Of a stretch of 64,000 bases of DNA, positions 1 to 8,453 are shown piece by piece. The DNA is from CAMCXT01 sp040403315 (GTDB lineage: Bacteria > Bacteroidota > Bacteroidia > M30B66). The translations under genes were made by a program, and so were the position numbers. The stretch spans positions 496,001 to 560,000 of the forward strand of contig JBBAKX010000002.1 of NCBI GenBank assembly GCA_040403315.1. Direction: 5' to 3'. Numbering within the stretch: the first letter of the stretch is position 1; each line of letters opens with the position of its first letter. The notes beneath the pieces are model-generated. The model did not search any database, was not told the origin of the DNA, and saw nothing but the letters and a program-made list of their open reading frames with translations.

Positions 1-12
1 TCAGAACTTAAT

Positions 13-723
13 ATGTTGGGAATTATCCTGCAAGCGGTAGTTGGAGCTGACTCTCTTACTACACCAGTTGCTGAAGCAGCAGCAGAAGCACAAACAAAAG
101 TCGATACACTGAATCTTTGGCAAATGGTTCAACAGGGCGGGTTCCTGATGATTCCAATTGGTTTGCTATCGTTGATCACTATCTTCCTTTTTGTGGAGCG
201 ATACATCGTTTTGAAAAGAGCAGGTAAAAATCCTGAAAATCTTCTGAACAATGTTCGCGACCAGATACATAGTGGAAATATCAATTCAGCATTGATGCTA
301 TGTAAAAGCAGCAATACTCCTGATGCGCGCATGTTAGAAAAAGGAATTTCCCGCATTGGTTTAAAGGTTGACGAAATCGAAAAAGCCATGGAAGGTGTGG
401 GCAAAAAAGAGCTCAGCAGAATTGAGAAAAACGTTGGTATTTTGGCTGTTATCGCAGGTATTTCACCAATGTTTGGCTTCGTAGGAACCATCACAGGTGT
501 AATTAAGATTTTCTATAATATTTCTCTACAAGACAACATTTCGATTGGTGCGATATCAGGCGGTTTGTATGAAAAAATGATCACATCCGCTGCTGGCCTC
601 GTGGTGGGTATCTTGGCATTTGTACTTTACCACGTATTGAATTATCAAGTGGATCGCATTGCTAAGCGCATGGAAGCGACAGGACTTGACTTTATCGACA
701 TGCTTCACGAACCTTCGAAATAA
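13..723 (+). CDS. exbB: ExbB/TolQ/MotA-family proton channel subunit
   Basis: This is the inner-membrane proton-channel subunit that, with ExbD, powers TonB-dependent outer-membrane transport. The 236-aa product has three hydrophobic segments at about residues 41-65, 143-165 and 187-209. The second carries the family signature SPMFGFVGTITGVIKIF. The first stretch (LQAVVGADSL...) is a short variable N-terminus typical of Bacteroidota ExbB proteins. The ATG at 13 is used because a hydrophobic start follows it. The frame is open to base 1, so a start upstream of the window cannot be excluded. The stop overlaps the start of the next gene (TAATG at 721-725), indicating translational coupling in an exbB-exbD-tonB-folC operon. 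MotA or TolQ would be the alternative names, but the exbD and tonB neighbours favour ExbB. Confidence 0.9.
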   Translation: MLGIILQAVVGADSLTTPVAEAAAEAQTKVDTLNLWQMVQQGGFLMIPIGLLSLITIFLFVERYIVLKRAGKNPENLLNNVRDQIHSGNINSALMLCKSSNTPDARMLEKGISRIGLKVDEIEKAMEGVGKKELSRIEKNVGILAVIAGISPMFGFVGTITGVIKIFYNISLQDNISIGAISGGLYEKMITSAAGLVVGILAFVLYHVLNYQVDRIAKRMEATGLDFIDMLHEPSK

Positions 724-1127
724 TGAACATCCGGCAATCCAGAATTAAACATGGTGCAGAGGTGAACACTCACTCTCTGAACGATATCATGTTCTTCCTG
801 CTGCTCTTTTTCTTGATCGTTTCCACGATGATCAGTCCAAGTGTTGTAAAGCTTAATCTTCCGAGCGCAAAAAAAACGCAAACCGTTGATAAGCAACCGA
901 TCAACTTGGAGATTTCGCAAGATATGCGATATTATCTTGCAGGAAAAGAAGTTGAATTCGATAATCTTGAATCGGCAATTCAGGCAGCAATTGTAAACAA
1001 AACTGAACCTACAATCGTATTGAGATTAGACAAGGAACTTACCGTCCAACAATTGGTTGATGTGCTAGAAATTGGCAACAAACTGAAAGTGAAGATGATC
1101 CTTGCTACCCGACCTCCAAACGGATAA
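723..1127 (+). CDS. exbD: ExbD/TolR-family biopolymer transport protein
   Basis: This is the partner of ExbB in the proton-driven motor that energises TonB. The 134-aa protein has a short cytoplasmic N-terminus, one membrane segment at about residues 22-40, and a periplasmic domain. Asp21 in the motif SLNDIMFFLLLF sits where the ion-pathway aspartate of the family is expected. The start ATG at 723 overlaps the exbB stop. The tonB start follows only 4 bases after this stop, so the three proteins are probably made in coordinated amounts. The length is normal for the family. TolR is the main alternative, but no tolA, tolB or pal gene is nearby. Confidence 0.9.
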   Translation: MNIRQSRIKHGAEVNTHSLNDIMFFLLLFFLIVSTMISPSVVKLNLPSAKKTQTVDKQPINLEISQDMRYYLAGKEVEFDNLESAIQAAIVNKTEPTIVLRLDKELTVQQLVDVLEIGNKLKVKMILATRPPNG

Positions 1128-1131
1128 GCTT

Positions 1132-1995
1132 ATGCAAATCAGTCAGAAATCGGATAAATGGTATGCAATGGCAATTACACTTGCCTTTCATGGCTTGTTG
1201 TTGCTCTTGTTTCTTTTATATAAGATCATCACCCCTATTCCACCATTCGAAATCATCGAACCCGGCGGCGGTGGCGGATTGGGTGTAGAGCTCAATTTCG
1301 GCGATTCGCCTGATGGAATGGGCAATACAAATCCGGAATTGCTGAGCGCTAACAATGTAGGCGGGGCTTCTGCACCCGAAGAAGACAATTTCATTACCGA
1401 TGAAAGCACCGACAATTTCATAAAGGAAGTTCAGAAGCCTAAAACTAAAAAGCCTCGCAAAGAACTGAAACGTCCTCAAGATGGCCCGCGGATTAGTCAG
1501 AAGGTTGAAGAAACAACCGACACCCGCGCTTTATATCCTGGTAAAAAAGGTGGAAGCGAAGGGAAAACAGGCAAACCGGGCAACCAAGGGTCTGAAGAAG
1601 GCGATCCTTTCGCACCTGCTTATACAGGTAAGGGCGGAGGAACAGGTCCTGGCAAAGGAACAGGAAAAGGTGGTGGTGAAGGCGATGGAGATGGACCGGG
1701 TAAGGGATCAGGAACCGGACCGGGTATTTCTGCGAATTTGTCGAATAGACGAGCAACAAGCCTTCCGAAACCAAGCTACGATTCCGATAAATCTGGAAAA
1801 GTTGTAGTCGACATTACTGTGGATGACAAAGGAAATGTGATCAAGGCAACTGCAGGAGGACGAGGAACCACGGTGCAAGATGCGTCTCTATTCCGTCAAG
1901 CCGAATCGGCTGCCAAACGTGCGAAATTCAATCCTGATAATACGGCAGCCGGAAAACAAATCGGAACAATCACCTACAATTTCATTAGAAGATAA
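1132..1995 (+). CDS. TonB-like energy transducer with Gly-rich linker
   Basis: This is a periplasm-spanning protein expected to carry energy from ExbBD to outer-membrane receptors. The 287-aa product (start ATG at 1132, 4 bases after exbD) has one N-terminal membrane anchor at about residues 10-33. An acidic and basic linker follows, then a strongly Gly/Lys-rich run at about residues 140-200 (GKGGGTGPGKGTGKGGG). The C-terminal TonB-like domain covers about residues 205-287 and ends GTITYNFIRR. The Gly-rich linker replaces the Pro/Lys-rich rod of classical TonB. Reading could extend 10 codons upstream from a TTG at 1102, but that would overlap exbD and precede the natural start of the anchor, so it is not preferred. 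The partner receptor may be the FecA-like protein at 4.7-7.1 kb. Confidence 0.85.
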   Translation: MQISQKSDKWYAMAITLAFHGLLLLLFLLYKIITPIPPFEIIEPGGGGGLGVELNFGDSPDGMGNTNPELLSANNVGGASAPEEDNFITDESTDNFIKEVQKPKTKKPRKELKRPQDGPRISQKVEETTDTRALYPGKKGGSEGKTGKPGNQGSEEGDPFAPAYTGKGGGTGPGKGTGKGGGEGDGDGPGKGSGTGPGISANLSNRRATSLPKPSYDSDKSGKVVVDITVDDKGNVIKATAGGRGTTVQDASLFRQAESAAKRAKFNPDNTAAGKQIGTITYNFIRR

Positions 1996-1997
1996 AG

Positions 1998-3290
1998 GTG
2001 AATTATCGGGAAACCATAGATTTCCTGTATAGCCAACTCCCAATGTTTACGAGGGTTGGAAGCGCTGCTTACAAAACAGGTCTCGGAAATATCGAAGCGC
2101 TTTGTGAAACACTTGGCAATCCTGAACGGAAGTTCAAGTCGATACATATTGCAGGTACCAACGGCAAAGGTTCTAGTTCGCATTTGTTGGCATCGGTGCT
2201 CATAGAAGCGGGCTACAAAACAGGGCTTTTCACTTCACCACACCTAAAAGATTTCAGGGAGCGCATTCGCATGAATGGCAAGTTGATTTCTCGGCCTGAA
2301 GTGATTCGATTTGTTGAAAAATCGCATGTCCAATTCGGAAGTCTAGAGCCCTCATTTTTCGAGATGAATGTTGCCTTGGCGTTCGATTATTTTGCTCGAA
2401 AAAACGTTGATATCGCAGTAATTGAGACTGGTCTTGGTGGTCGTCTCGATTCTACTAACGTGATTACTCCAGAACTCAGTTTGATCACCAATATTAGCTT
2501 CGATCACGCTGATTTATTAGGTCATACACTAGAACTCATCGCATCAGAAAAGGCAGGAATCATCAAATCGAATGTTCCGGTTGTAATTAGCGAGAAACAA
2601 TCGGAAACGTTCGAAGTGTTTTATCAGAAAGCTTCAAGCATGCAGTCGTTTATCCGCTACGCGGAAGATGAGATTCGTTGGGAAAATGTTAAAGAGGAAT
2701 TTCATGATGGCCGACCTTGGTTAATGGCAGAAACATGGTGGGCGAAGGAAAAGCTTAAGATCAAATCACCGCTTGCGGGCAATTATCAGCTGAAAAACCT
2801 AGCAGGCGTGCTCACTGCAATTGATGGACTGAAACAGCAAGGTTGGAAGATTTCGAAAAGTGACGTTGAAGCGGGCATTCGAAAAGTTATAGAAAACACA
2901 GGTTTACATGGTCGCTGGGAAATGTTGAGCGAGCAACCTCGGGTGTTTTGCGATACTGGCCACAATGAAGCTGGCGTTAGGGAAGTGTTGAAACAGATTG
3001 CAAGAACACCTCATCAAAAACTGCACTTGGTTTGGGGCATGGTTAGCGACAAAGACATTTCCAAGGTTTTGAGTTTATTGCCCAATCATGCTACCTTTTA
3101 CTTCTGCAAAGCTCAGATTCCGCGTGCGCTTGATGCAGATAAACTCAAAGAACTAGCTGCCGAAAAAGGGTTAAAAGGCAATTCTTACGGATCGGTAAAA
3201 GCTGCTTTACGCGCTGCCCAAAAAGCTGCCTCTCCTAAAGATTTGGTTGTTGTGGGTGGAAGTACTTTTGTGGTAGCTGAAGTGGTTTAA
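1998..3290 (+). CDS. folC: Bifunctional folylpolyglutamate synthase / dihydrofolate synthase
   Basis: This Mur-ligase-family cytoplasmic enzyme adds glutamate to dihydropteroate and to folates using ATP. In the 430-aa protein the P-loop GTNGKGS is at residues 53-59, followed by the family segment GLFTSPHL. ETGLGGRLDSTN is a metal and folate-site motif, and CDTGHNEAG opens the C-terminal glutamate-ligase domain. The start is GTG at 1998, 2 bases after the tonB stop. The first ATG (2043) would remove the conserved N-terminal segment DFLYSQLPMF, so GTG is preferred. This is the last gene of the exbB-exbD-tonB-folC unit, an arrangement I recall from other Bacteroidota. The gene runs into the first palindrome of the ATPase cassette shortly after its stop. 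Confidence 0.95.
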   Translation: MNYRETIDFLYSQLPMFTRVGSAAYKTGLGNIEALCETLGNPERKFKSIHIAGTNGKGSSSHLLASVLIEAGYKTGLFTSPHLKDFRERIRMNGKLISRPEVIRFVEKSHVQFGSLEPSFFEMNVALAFDYFARKNVDIAVIETGLGGRLDSTNVITPELSLITNISFDHADLLGHTLELIASEKAGIIKSNVPVVISEKQSETFEVFYQKASSMQSFIRYAEDEIRWENVKEEFHDGRPWLMAETWWAKEKLKIKSPLAGNYQLKNLAGVLTAIDGLKQQGWKISKSDVEAGIRKVIENTGLHGRWEMLSEQPRVFCDTGHNEAGVREVLKQIARTPHQKLHLVWGMVSDKDISKVLSLLPNHATFYFCKAQIPRALDADKLKELAAEKGLKGNSYGSVKAALRAAQKAASPKDLVVVGGSTFVVAEVV

Positions 3291-3305
3291 TACTTTCAAT
3301 AAAGC

Positions 3306-3348
3306 TAAACTTGTAAATTAAAAGCTAGAGTTTCAATTTACAAGTTTA
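3306..3348. repeat. 43-bp palindromic repeat, left copy flanking the ATPase gene
   Basis: The left arm begins TAAACTTGTAAATT and the right arm is TTTCAATTTACAAGTTTA, around a 7-base loop GCTAGAG. It matches the copy at 4589-4631 at 40 of 43 positions in direct orientation. The extended arm 3331-3351 is also a perfect 21-base inverted match to 4586-4606. It lies between the convergent ends of folC and the DUF4143 ATPase gene. It could act as a bidirectional terminator or mark an insertion boundary. Confidence 0.9.
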
Positions 3349-3374
3349 TTGCATAATGTTTATTGCTCAAAAGT

Positions 3375-4556
3375 TTATCTATGAAGCAAATTCAAAAAAT
3401 CCAATAATCCAATCACCTCTATATTATTGGGAAGTGGATATCGATCAGCATTCGTATTGACTATCCATTTTTTAGACGCTTGAATGTCGTTACAAGCTTC
3501 TGTAAATCCTCGTCCAGGTTTTGGTGCTGAATTTCGTTTTATTTCGATAGCCCAGGTCTCTTTTTCAGGGGTAACTAAAACGAGGTCGATCTCCACCTGT
3601 GTAGCAGTTCGGTAGTAATAATATTCCCAACGCTGATTGATGCAGTTAAGAATGTTTTCGATCACAAAACCTTCCCAACTTGCTCCCATCGCAGGGTAAG
3701 AAAACAGTGCTTCTAAATTGGAGAGGTTTAACAAACTGTGTAAAATGCCAGTGTCTCGTAAATACACTTTTGGAGCCTTGACTAAGCGCTTTTTTACATT
3801 GGCGGCAAAAGGCTGCAACTGCCTGACCATGTAAAAATCGGTCATCGTGTCAAGATAGTGTTTTACTGTTGTGTGACTCAGTTCAAGGCTTCTTCCCAAT
3901 TCGCTGTAATTTATTTGGTTTCCATGATAGTGAGCCAGCATTTTCCAAAATCGCTTCAAGTGTTGTGGAGCGATTCCAACTCCCATGAGAGGCAAGTCGC
4001 GTTCCATGTAAGTGGCTACGAAATCGCCTCGCCATAGTAGGCTTTCGGCATCGGTTTCGGCCAAATAGCTATCTGGAAAACCACCTTTAACCCAATGGTT
4101 TTCTAAGTTGTATTGGTCGTTTTGATCAACTGATAATTCAAATGCATCAAAGGGACACATTTCGAGATAGCGAATCCTGCCAGCAAGCGTTTCTGAAGTA
4201 TTTTGAAGCAACTCCCTAGAAGCAGAACCCAACAAAAGAAACATTCCGGCTTTTTCGCCCATTCGCTTGCGCGCATCAACGATTCCACGAAGAATTCTGA
4301 ACAACTCTGGCATTCGATGTACTTCGTCGATGATGAGCAATTCACCTTCGAATCGTTTAAGATAAGCTTCTGCATCGCTCAGTTTGTTAAAATCTGCATC
4401 AGATTCTAAATCGAGATAGGTTGCTTTCTTTTGTATTTGTTCAGCAACTTGGAGTGCAAGGGTTGTTTTTCCAACCTGACGAGGACCAAGCAAAGCCACA
4501 ACTGGCATAGTGAGCAGTGCTTTTTCGAGATGTTTTTGAATTCCGCGTAAGACCAT
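3375..4556 (-). CDS. AAA+ ATPase with C-terminal DUF4143 (AAA_14 family)
   Basis: This is a 393-aa predicted cytoplasmic ATPase of a common but poorly understood prokaryotic family. It has a Walker A motif GPRQVGKT at residues 24-31, a Walker B motif LLIIDE at 73-78, and a sensor-like segment LLGSASREL. The second half (about residues 190-360) is the DUF4143 region with a winged-helix-like stretch (YSELGRSLELSHTTVKHYL) and a nuclease-fold-like end (VEIDLVLVTPE...WAIEIKRN). The E-I-D...E-I-K pattern resembles a PD-(D/E)XK core, though activity is not established. The start ATG at 4556 is clear. The gene stands alone, convergent with folC, co-directional with the TonB receptor operon downstream of it, and bounded by two copies of a 43-bp palindrome. 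Its biological role is unknown. Confidence 0.85.
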   Translation of the reverse strand: MVLRGIQKHLEKALLTMPVVALLGPRQVGKTTLALQVAEQIQKKATYLDLESDADFNKLSDAEAYLKRFEGELLIIDEVHRMPELFRILRGIVDARKRMGEKAGMFLLLGSASRELLQNTSETLAGRIRYLEMCPFDAFELSVDQNDQYNLENHWVKGGFPDSYLAETDAESLLWRGDFVATYMERDLPLMGVGIAPQHLKRFWKMLAHYHGNQINYSELGRSLELSHTTVKHYLDTMTDFYMVRQLQPFAANVKKRLVKAPKVYLRDTGILHSLLNLSNLEALFSYPAMGASWEGFVIENILNCINQRWEYYYYRTATQVEIDLVLVTPEKETWAIEIKRNSAPKPGRGFTEACNDIQASKKWIVNTNADRYPLPNNIEVIGLLDFLNLLHR

Positions 4557-4575
4557 TGGCTTAGATTTCCTACTA

Positions 4576-4583
4576 CAAAATTA
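4576..4583 (-). promoter_or_regulatory. Candidate -7 box for the DUF4143 ATPase gene
   Basis: The minus strand reads TAATTTTG, matching the Bacteroidota -7 consensus TAnnTTTG, 20 bases before the ATG. The expected -33 position falls inside the palindrome at 4589-4631, where no good TTTG is seen. The palindrome could therefore be an operator covering this promoter. Confidence 0.45.
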
Positions 4584-4588
4584 AACAA

Positions 4589-4631
4589 TAAACTTGTAAA
4601 TTGAAAGTTAGGGTTTCAATTTACAAGTTTA
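4589..4631. repeat. 43-bp palindromic repeat, right copy flanking the ATPase gene
   Basis: The 18-base arms TAAACTTGTAAATTGAAA and TTTCAATTTACAAGTTTA are perfectly complementary around a 7-base loop GTTAGGG. It differs from the left copy (3306-3348) at 3 of 43 positions. It sits directly upstream of the ATPase gene and overlaps its presumed promoter region. It lies 57 bases beyond the end of the TonB receptor gene. Confidence 0.9.
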
Positions 4632-4687
4632 GATATATATAATCTCTGGAAAGCACATCAATTGTGGCTTTTGCACTTCAATAACAA

Positions 4688-7117
4688 TCAGAGTTTAATC
4701 TGCAGTGAGCAGTAAAAAGCACGACCATCTGCAGGGAGAATTCCGGGACCCGGATAGGACTCGCTGCGGCGGGTGAAATACTGCTCGTTGAGCGCATTGT
4801 TGACATTGAACTGAATGCTTAACCACTTGTGTGTAAACCCGATTCCAAGATCTACCACTTGATAAGCAGGAATGAGACCTTCTACTGCAGTTGCTGTGAG
4901 TACCGCGTTGGTAGCGTCTGAAAAATGCTCTCCAGTATATGCATACAAACCATGAAGATTCCACTTGCGAAATCTTAAATCGGCTCCTGTGCGGAAGATG
5001 AATCGTGGAACCATTTCCACATATCGGTTTAGAATGGAATTGTCGGTAGTGTTGATGTAGCGGGCATCCACGAATGCGGTGTTGCAAAAGATGTTCAATG
5101 CAGGCTTACGGCCAGTTGAATCGGACTTTAACAATTTCCATTCGAAGAACGATTCTACACCAAGATTTCTGGCGTCAGCAATGTTGCTGCGAAACCTAAA
5201 ATTGTTGTACAAAGGCGCAACGCCAGATTTGAGTACTTGTCCGATTTTTCCGCGGTAAGCGATATAAAACGCAGTAAACTCATATTGAAATGAAGATCGA
5301 ATTTTACCTCTAATGCCTATGTCGGCCGTGTAGCCTTCTTCATCTCGAATATTAGGATCAACAATAAAATTAGGATTTACAATTCTCAAATCGGAGAAAT
5401 TGATGGCTCGATAATTCTGTGAAAAATTCGCATAAACCTCAATCGATTTGGGAGTTTTGTAGCTAAATCCTACACCAGCCAAAATGAAATCACGTTTTCG
5501 GAGGAGATCTTCGTTGGTTCGGTTTTCGGTAATAATGTTTCCAGCGGCATCGAAGACATACGATTTATAATATCCTATCGAGGCTGTTTGGATGTATTCG
5601 GCACGCAAACCAGGTGTGATCGAAAATCGCTCACTTAATCTAAAAATATGTTCAACAAATATGGCTGCGTTTTTACTTGGAAACTGGTAGTCGGAGTTTT
5701 CGGGTTCGCCGGGATTGATGTAATTGAAGTCGGCATCACTTTTATCGGATCCGAAACCTTGTCGAGCCACGGTGTTTCCTTGATAAAGCCTAAATCCTGC
5801 AGCAAGAACTTGCATTTGGTCGCCAATTTTGTAGCGGTGAATCAACCGGCTTTCGTTTCCGATATTCTTGAAATTCCCTTCAATAAGCGTTCGGTTTCCA
5901 CCCAAATCTGCAACATTGATGCGTTCTAAATTGCCTACAGAACTCCGGCTTGCGATCAATCCGAAAGATCTAATATTGAGTTGGGTATTGGGATTAAACC
6001 GATAGCTAATCTGCAAGGCGGCTAGATTCCAATCTACTAAAAACCAGTTCCTGCTTCGGAAGCTTTGTCGCGGATCGAGTTGGAATGTTTTATCGGTAAG
6101 TCCGCCTGCCTGTTGAGCGAGATATTGCATTTTGGTAACATCGGCCTGTATTTTCCATTTTGGAGTTAGGTCGTAAGTTAAAGACACAAAAGTATTTACT
6201 TGTTTAAAGCCCGAGTTGATGCGGTAACCATTGCCTTGCTTGAATTGAAAAAATCCGTAATAATTTAGTTTGCCTTTTGCAACTGTGCCGCCAATCGAAT
6301 TGAAGGAATTGAAAAAATTCCACGATCCAATCGTTTGTCGACTAGTAAATTCTGCCTTTCGTTGGAAGGGACCTTGTTTAAATCGGAAATTGAGCAAACC
6401 TCCAAACTGGGTTCCATATTGGAGGGAAGCTGCACCTCGAACAATTTCGATACTTTCGAGCGCTTCGGTTGGAGGTGTATAATAGGATTCTGGATAACCA
6501 AGTGCATCGGCAGAAATATCGTAACCATTTTGGCGCACGTTGAAACTTGCAGTTCGGTTAGGATTGAGTCCGCGGCCACCAATACCAAGTTGAAGACCAG
6601 CACCATCACTTTCCCAGATGTTAAGACCCGTTACTTTCGAGTACACTTGCCTGGGATTGTTTGTAGCTAAATTGGCTTGCGATTGGTTGAGCAAAACGAC
6701 CTCCGATTTCTTACCTTCATAAATGGCAAAATCTTGAACTGCTCTTAATCTTGATAGTCCAAAGCTTTCTTCACGGTCTTGGTTTATTTCGACCGCATTG
6801 AGGTTTGCAGACAAATCGTTTAACTGAAAATTGTGTTGAATGGCTTTTCCTTGGAGGGTGAATTTGAAATTGAGAAGTTGTTTCCCAGATGCAAAACATG
6901 TAAGTTGGTGGTTTCCTTCGGGAAGATTCTTGAATTCAAAACGCCCATCAACTCCGGTTTGAAGCATTTTCTCGACTGGTCGCAAAATTAGAATTGCACC
7001 AGCGATTGGTTTTCCGGTTGAATCGATAACGATGCCGGATATTTCGTTCGATTGGGCAGAAACGGAAACCCCCAAAAGCATAGTCAAAAAACAAAGGAAA
7101 TAGCGCAGTTGGATCAT
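4688..7117 (-). CDS. TonB-dependent outer-membrane receptor, FecA-like
   Basis: This is an outer-membrane beta-barrel importer, probably for a ferric chelate. The 809-aa product (start ATG 7117) has a signal peptide ending near VSAQS. A carboxypeptidase-regulatory-like fold follows at about residues 15-95 (ISGIVIDSTGKPIAGA). The plug domain includes LNIWESDGAGLQLGIGGRG and IEIVRGAASLQYGTQFGG. The barrel ends in QIKL with the preceding YPGPGILPADGR, a tail I associate with Fe(3+)-dicitrate-type receptors. The start overlaps the HTTM gene stop as ATGA (7114-7117), which fixes it over an upstream in-frame ATG at 7153. It is the last gene of the DUF4856-imelysin-HTTM-receptor operon. Substrate identity is inferred from the neighbours. 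Confidence 0.9.
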   Translation of the reverse strand: MIQLRYFLCFLTMLLGVSVSAQSNEISGIVIDSTGKPIAGAILILRPVEKMLQTGVDGRFEFKNLPEGNHQLTCFASGKQLLNFKFTLQGKAIQHNFQLNDLSANLNAVEINQDREESFGLSRLRAVQDFAIYEGKKSEVVLLNQSQANLATNNPRQVYSKVTGLNIWESDGAGLQLGIGGRGLNPNRTASFNVRQNGYDISADALGYPESYYTPPTEALESIEIVRGAASLQYGTQFGGLLNFRFKQGPFQRKAEFTSRQTIGSWNFFNSFNSIGGTVAKGKLNYYGFFQFKQGNGYRINSGFKQVNTFVSLTYDLTPKWKIQADVTKMQYLAQQAGGLTDKTFQLDPRQSFRSRNWFLVDWNLAALQISYRFNPNTQLNIRSFGLIASRSSVGNLERINVADLGGNRTLIEGNFKNIGNESRLIHRYKIGDQMQVLAAGFRLYQGNTVARQGFGSDKSDADFNYINPGEPENSDYQFPSKNAAIFVEHIFRLSERFSITPGLRAEYIQTASIGYYKSYVFDAAGNIITENRTNEDLLRKRDFILAGVGFSYKTPKSIEVYANFSQNYRAINFSDLRIVNPNFIVDPNIRDEEGYTADIGIRGKIRSSFQYEFTAFYIAYRGKIGQVLKSGVAPLYNNFRFRSNIADARNLGVESFFEWKLLKSDSTGRKPALNIFCNTAFVDARYINTTDNSILNRYVEMVPRFIFRTGADLRFRKWNLHGLYAYTGEHFSDATNAVLTATAVEGLIPAYQVVDLGIGFTHKWLSIQFNVNNALNEQYFTRRSESYPGPGILPADGRAFYCSLQIKL

Positions 7118-8436
7118 TCTCTTTCGGATAAAATCCAAGATTTGTGCGCCCATCCATCATTTACTTTCATAAGATCAACCTTTGGATCGATGAGAAGTTT
7201 TGCAGGGCGTGCATTTTTTGTAACATATACTTCGGCTCTCACTTCGGGATTAGAAACTCCATTTTGGCTATAATGTTTCCCTAGGAAATGGGCGAATTGT
7301 AAAATCATATCAGGCTGATATGCCATTTGCTTTTCTTGGTGGGCGTTAAGGAATTCGCGGTTATAAGCAATTCCTTCGCGACCAGTTTTGGCGTCTCGGA
7401 TATAAAATGTTGCATCACCAGCTTTTTCGACCAACATTACACGCCATGAAAAACGATAGCCTTCCTCGGTCCAGAATAAATTACCTGTATATAGTAGATG
7501 ACGCAACGGGAAGATAACTTGGAAGATGATAAATCCAGTGAAGATCGTTTTGAGAAGAAACGGCATACGGTATTGAGAACGCTCCCTTTCCCCGGAGGGA
7601 AAAACAATGAAAAGCCCACCCAGAAAAGGAATTTTAGCAATGAGTTGCTGAAAACGGTTGTGCCAATTTTCGGAGAAAAAGATGAGCGTGGCGCCAATCA
7701 TAACCAACGGAAAAACACCGATTTGAAAAAGTAAACCTGTGAGAATGTGAAAGATGATAACCGTAAAGTAGGCAAATGGACGCGTTCGGTTGTTGAGAAG
7801 GAAGAAGACAATGGTGCAGTCGTAAATCATACCAAACCAACTGAAAACATAAGCAGTTTCGGGAAAGGTGAGAAGTTTGCCGATTAATGGAAGATCGTCG
7901 TGTGCTGGAAGCCAGATTCTAAGTGGAAGTGCTTGGATGAGCCAATCGTAGTTGATTTTTGCGAGCCCTGCATAGGTGTAAACGATACCCAATTGAAACA
8001 TAATGAGCCATTTACACCATGCTGGAAGTGTGTTTTTAGCATCGGGTTCGGGGATGAAAATGAGCCATAAACTGATGAGGCTCACGAAGTAATAGTGGTT
8101 TAGATAATAGGTAAGATCGATGAGCTCGGTGTAGGTGAAAGTGAGGAACAGTATGATCGCCGAAACTCTATATAAACGACCGAGCGCTACGCCAATTGCA
8201 GCGAGCATCATGAGCAGATGCAAGAGGTAAAGTCCAACTTCGCTGATTGGTTTTACCCAAGAAAAACCGAAGTATGTAAAATGAAATACGGGATGAATGT
8301 AATGGTCATCGATCCAACCGAGGTAAACAAATCGAACTGCCGAAAAAGCCATGAGCAGACCGAATACAATTCTGAAACTCACGAAAGGAATTGCAGAAAC
8401 TGGCTGTTCAAGTTTTTTAAAGAGATTGCTTAACAA
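7114..8436 (-). CDS. HTTM-domain integral membrane protein
   Basis: This 440-aa polytopic inner-membrane protein is related in its membrane half to vitamin K-dependent gamma-carboxylase (HTTM domain). The N-terminal segment PFVSFRIVFGLLMAFSAVRF opens the domain, and several further hydrophobic helices run to about residue 310. The soluble tail (about 320-440) ends ...HKSWILSERE. Its bacterial role is unknown. Here it sits between an imelysin-like lipoprotein and a TonB receptor, so a part in metal handling is inferred. The start is TTG at 8436: an in-frame stop lies only a few codons upstream, and later ATGs would cut the first helix. The gene contains the mini-motif TTCCCCGGAGGGA (plus-strand 7589-7601) encoding part of the linker FPSGERERSQ. 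Confidence 0.82.
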   Translation of the reverse strand: MLSNLFKKLEQPVSAIPFVSFRIVFGLLMAFSAVRFVYLGWIDDHYIHPVFHFTYFGFSWVKPISEVGLYLLHLLMMLAAIGVALGRLYRVSAIILFLTFTYTELIDLTYYLNHYYFVSLISLWLIFIPEPDAKNTLPAWCKWLIMFQLGIVYTYAGLAKINYDWLIQALPLRIWLPAHDDLPLIGKLLTFPETAYVFSWFGMIYDCTIVFFLLNNRTRPFAYFTVIIFHILTGLLFQIGVFPLVMIGATLIFFSENWHNRFQQLIAKIPFLGGLFIVFPSGERERSQYRMPFLLKTIFTGFIIFQVIFPLRHLLYTGNLFWTEEGYRFSWRVMLVEKAGDATFYIRDAKTGREGIAYNREFLNAHQEKQMAYQPDMILQFAHFLGKHYSQNGVSNPEVRAEVYVTKNARPAKLLIDPKVDLMKVNDGWAHKSWILSERE

Positions 8437-8453
8437 TTTAGTTGGAGGTTATT

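Noticed and set aside
3375..4556. A toxin-antitoxin or classical insertion sequence
   Set aside because: There is a single ATPase gene, no partner gene, no transposase motif and no target-site duplication that I could identify around the palindromes.
7114..8436. A true vitamin K-dependent gamma-carboxylase
   Set aside because: Only the HTTM membrane portion resembles that enzyme, and the genomic context is metal uptake, so the enzymatic name is not supported.
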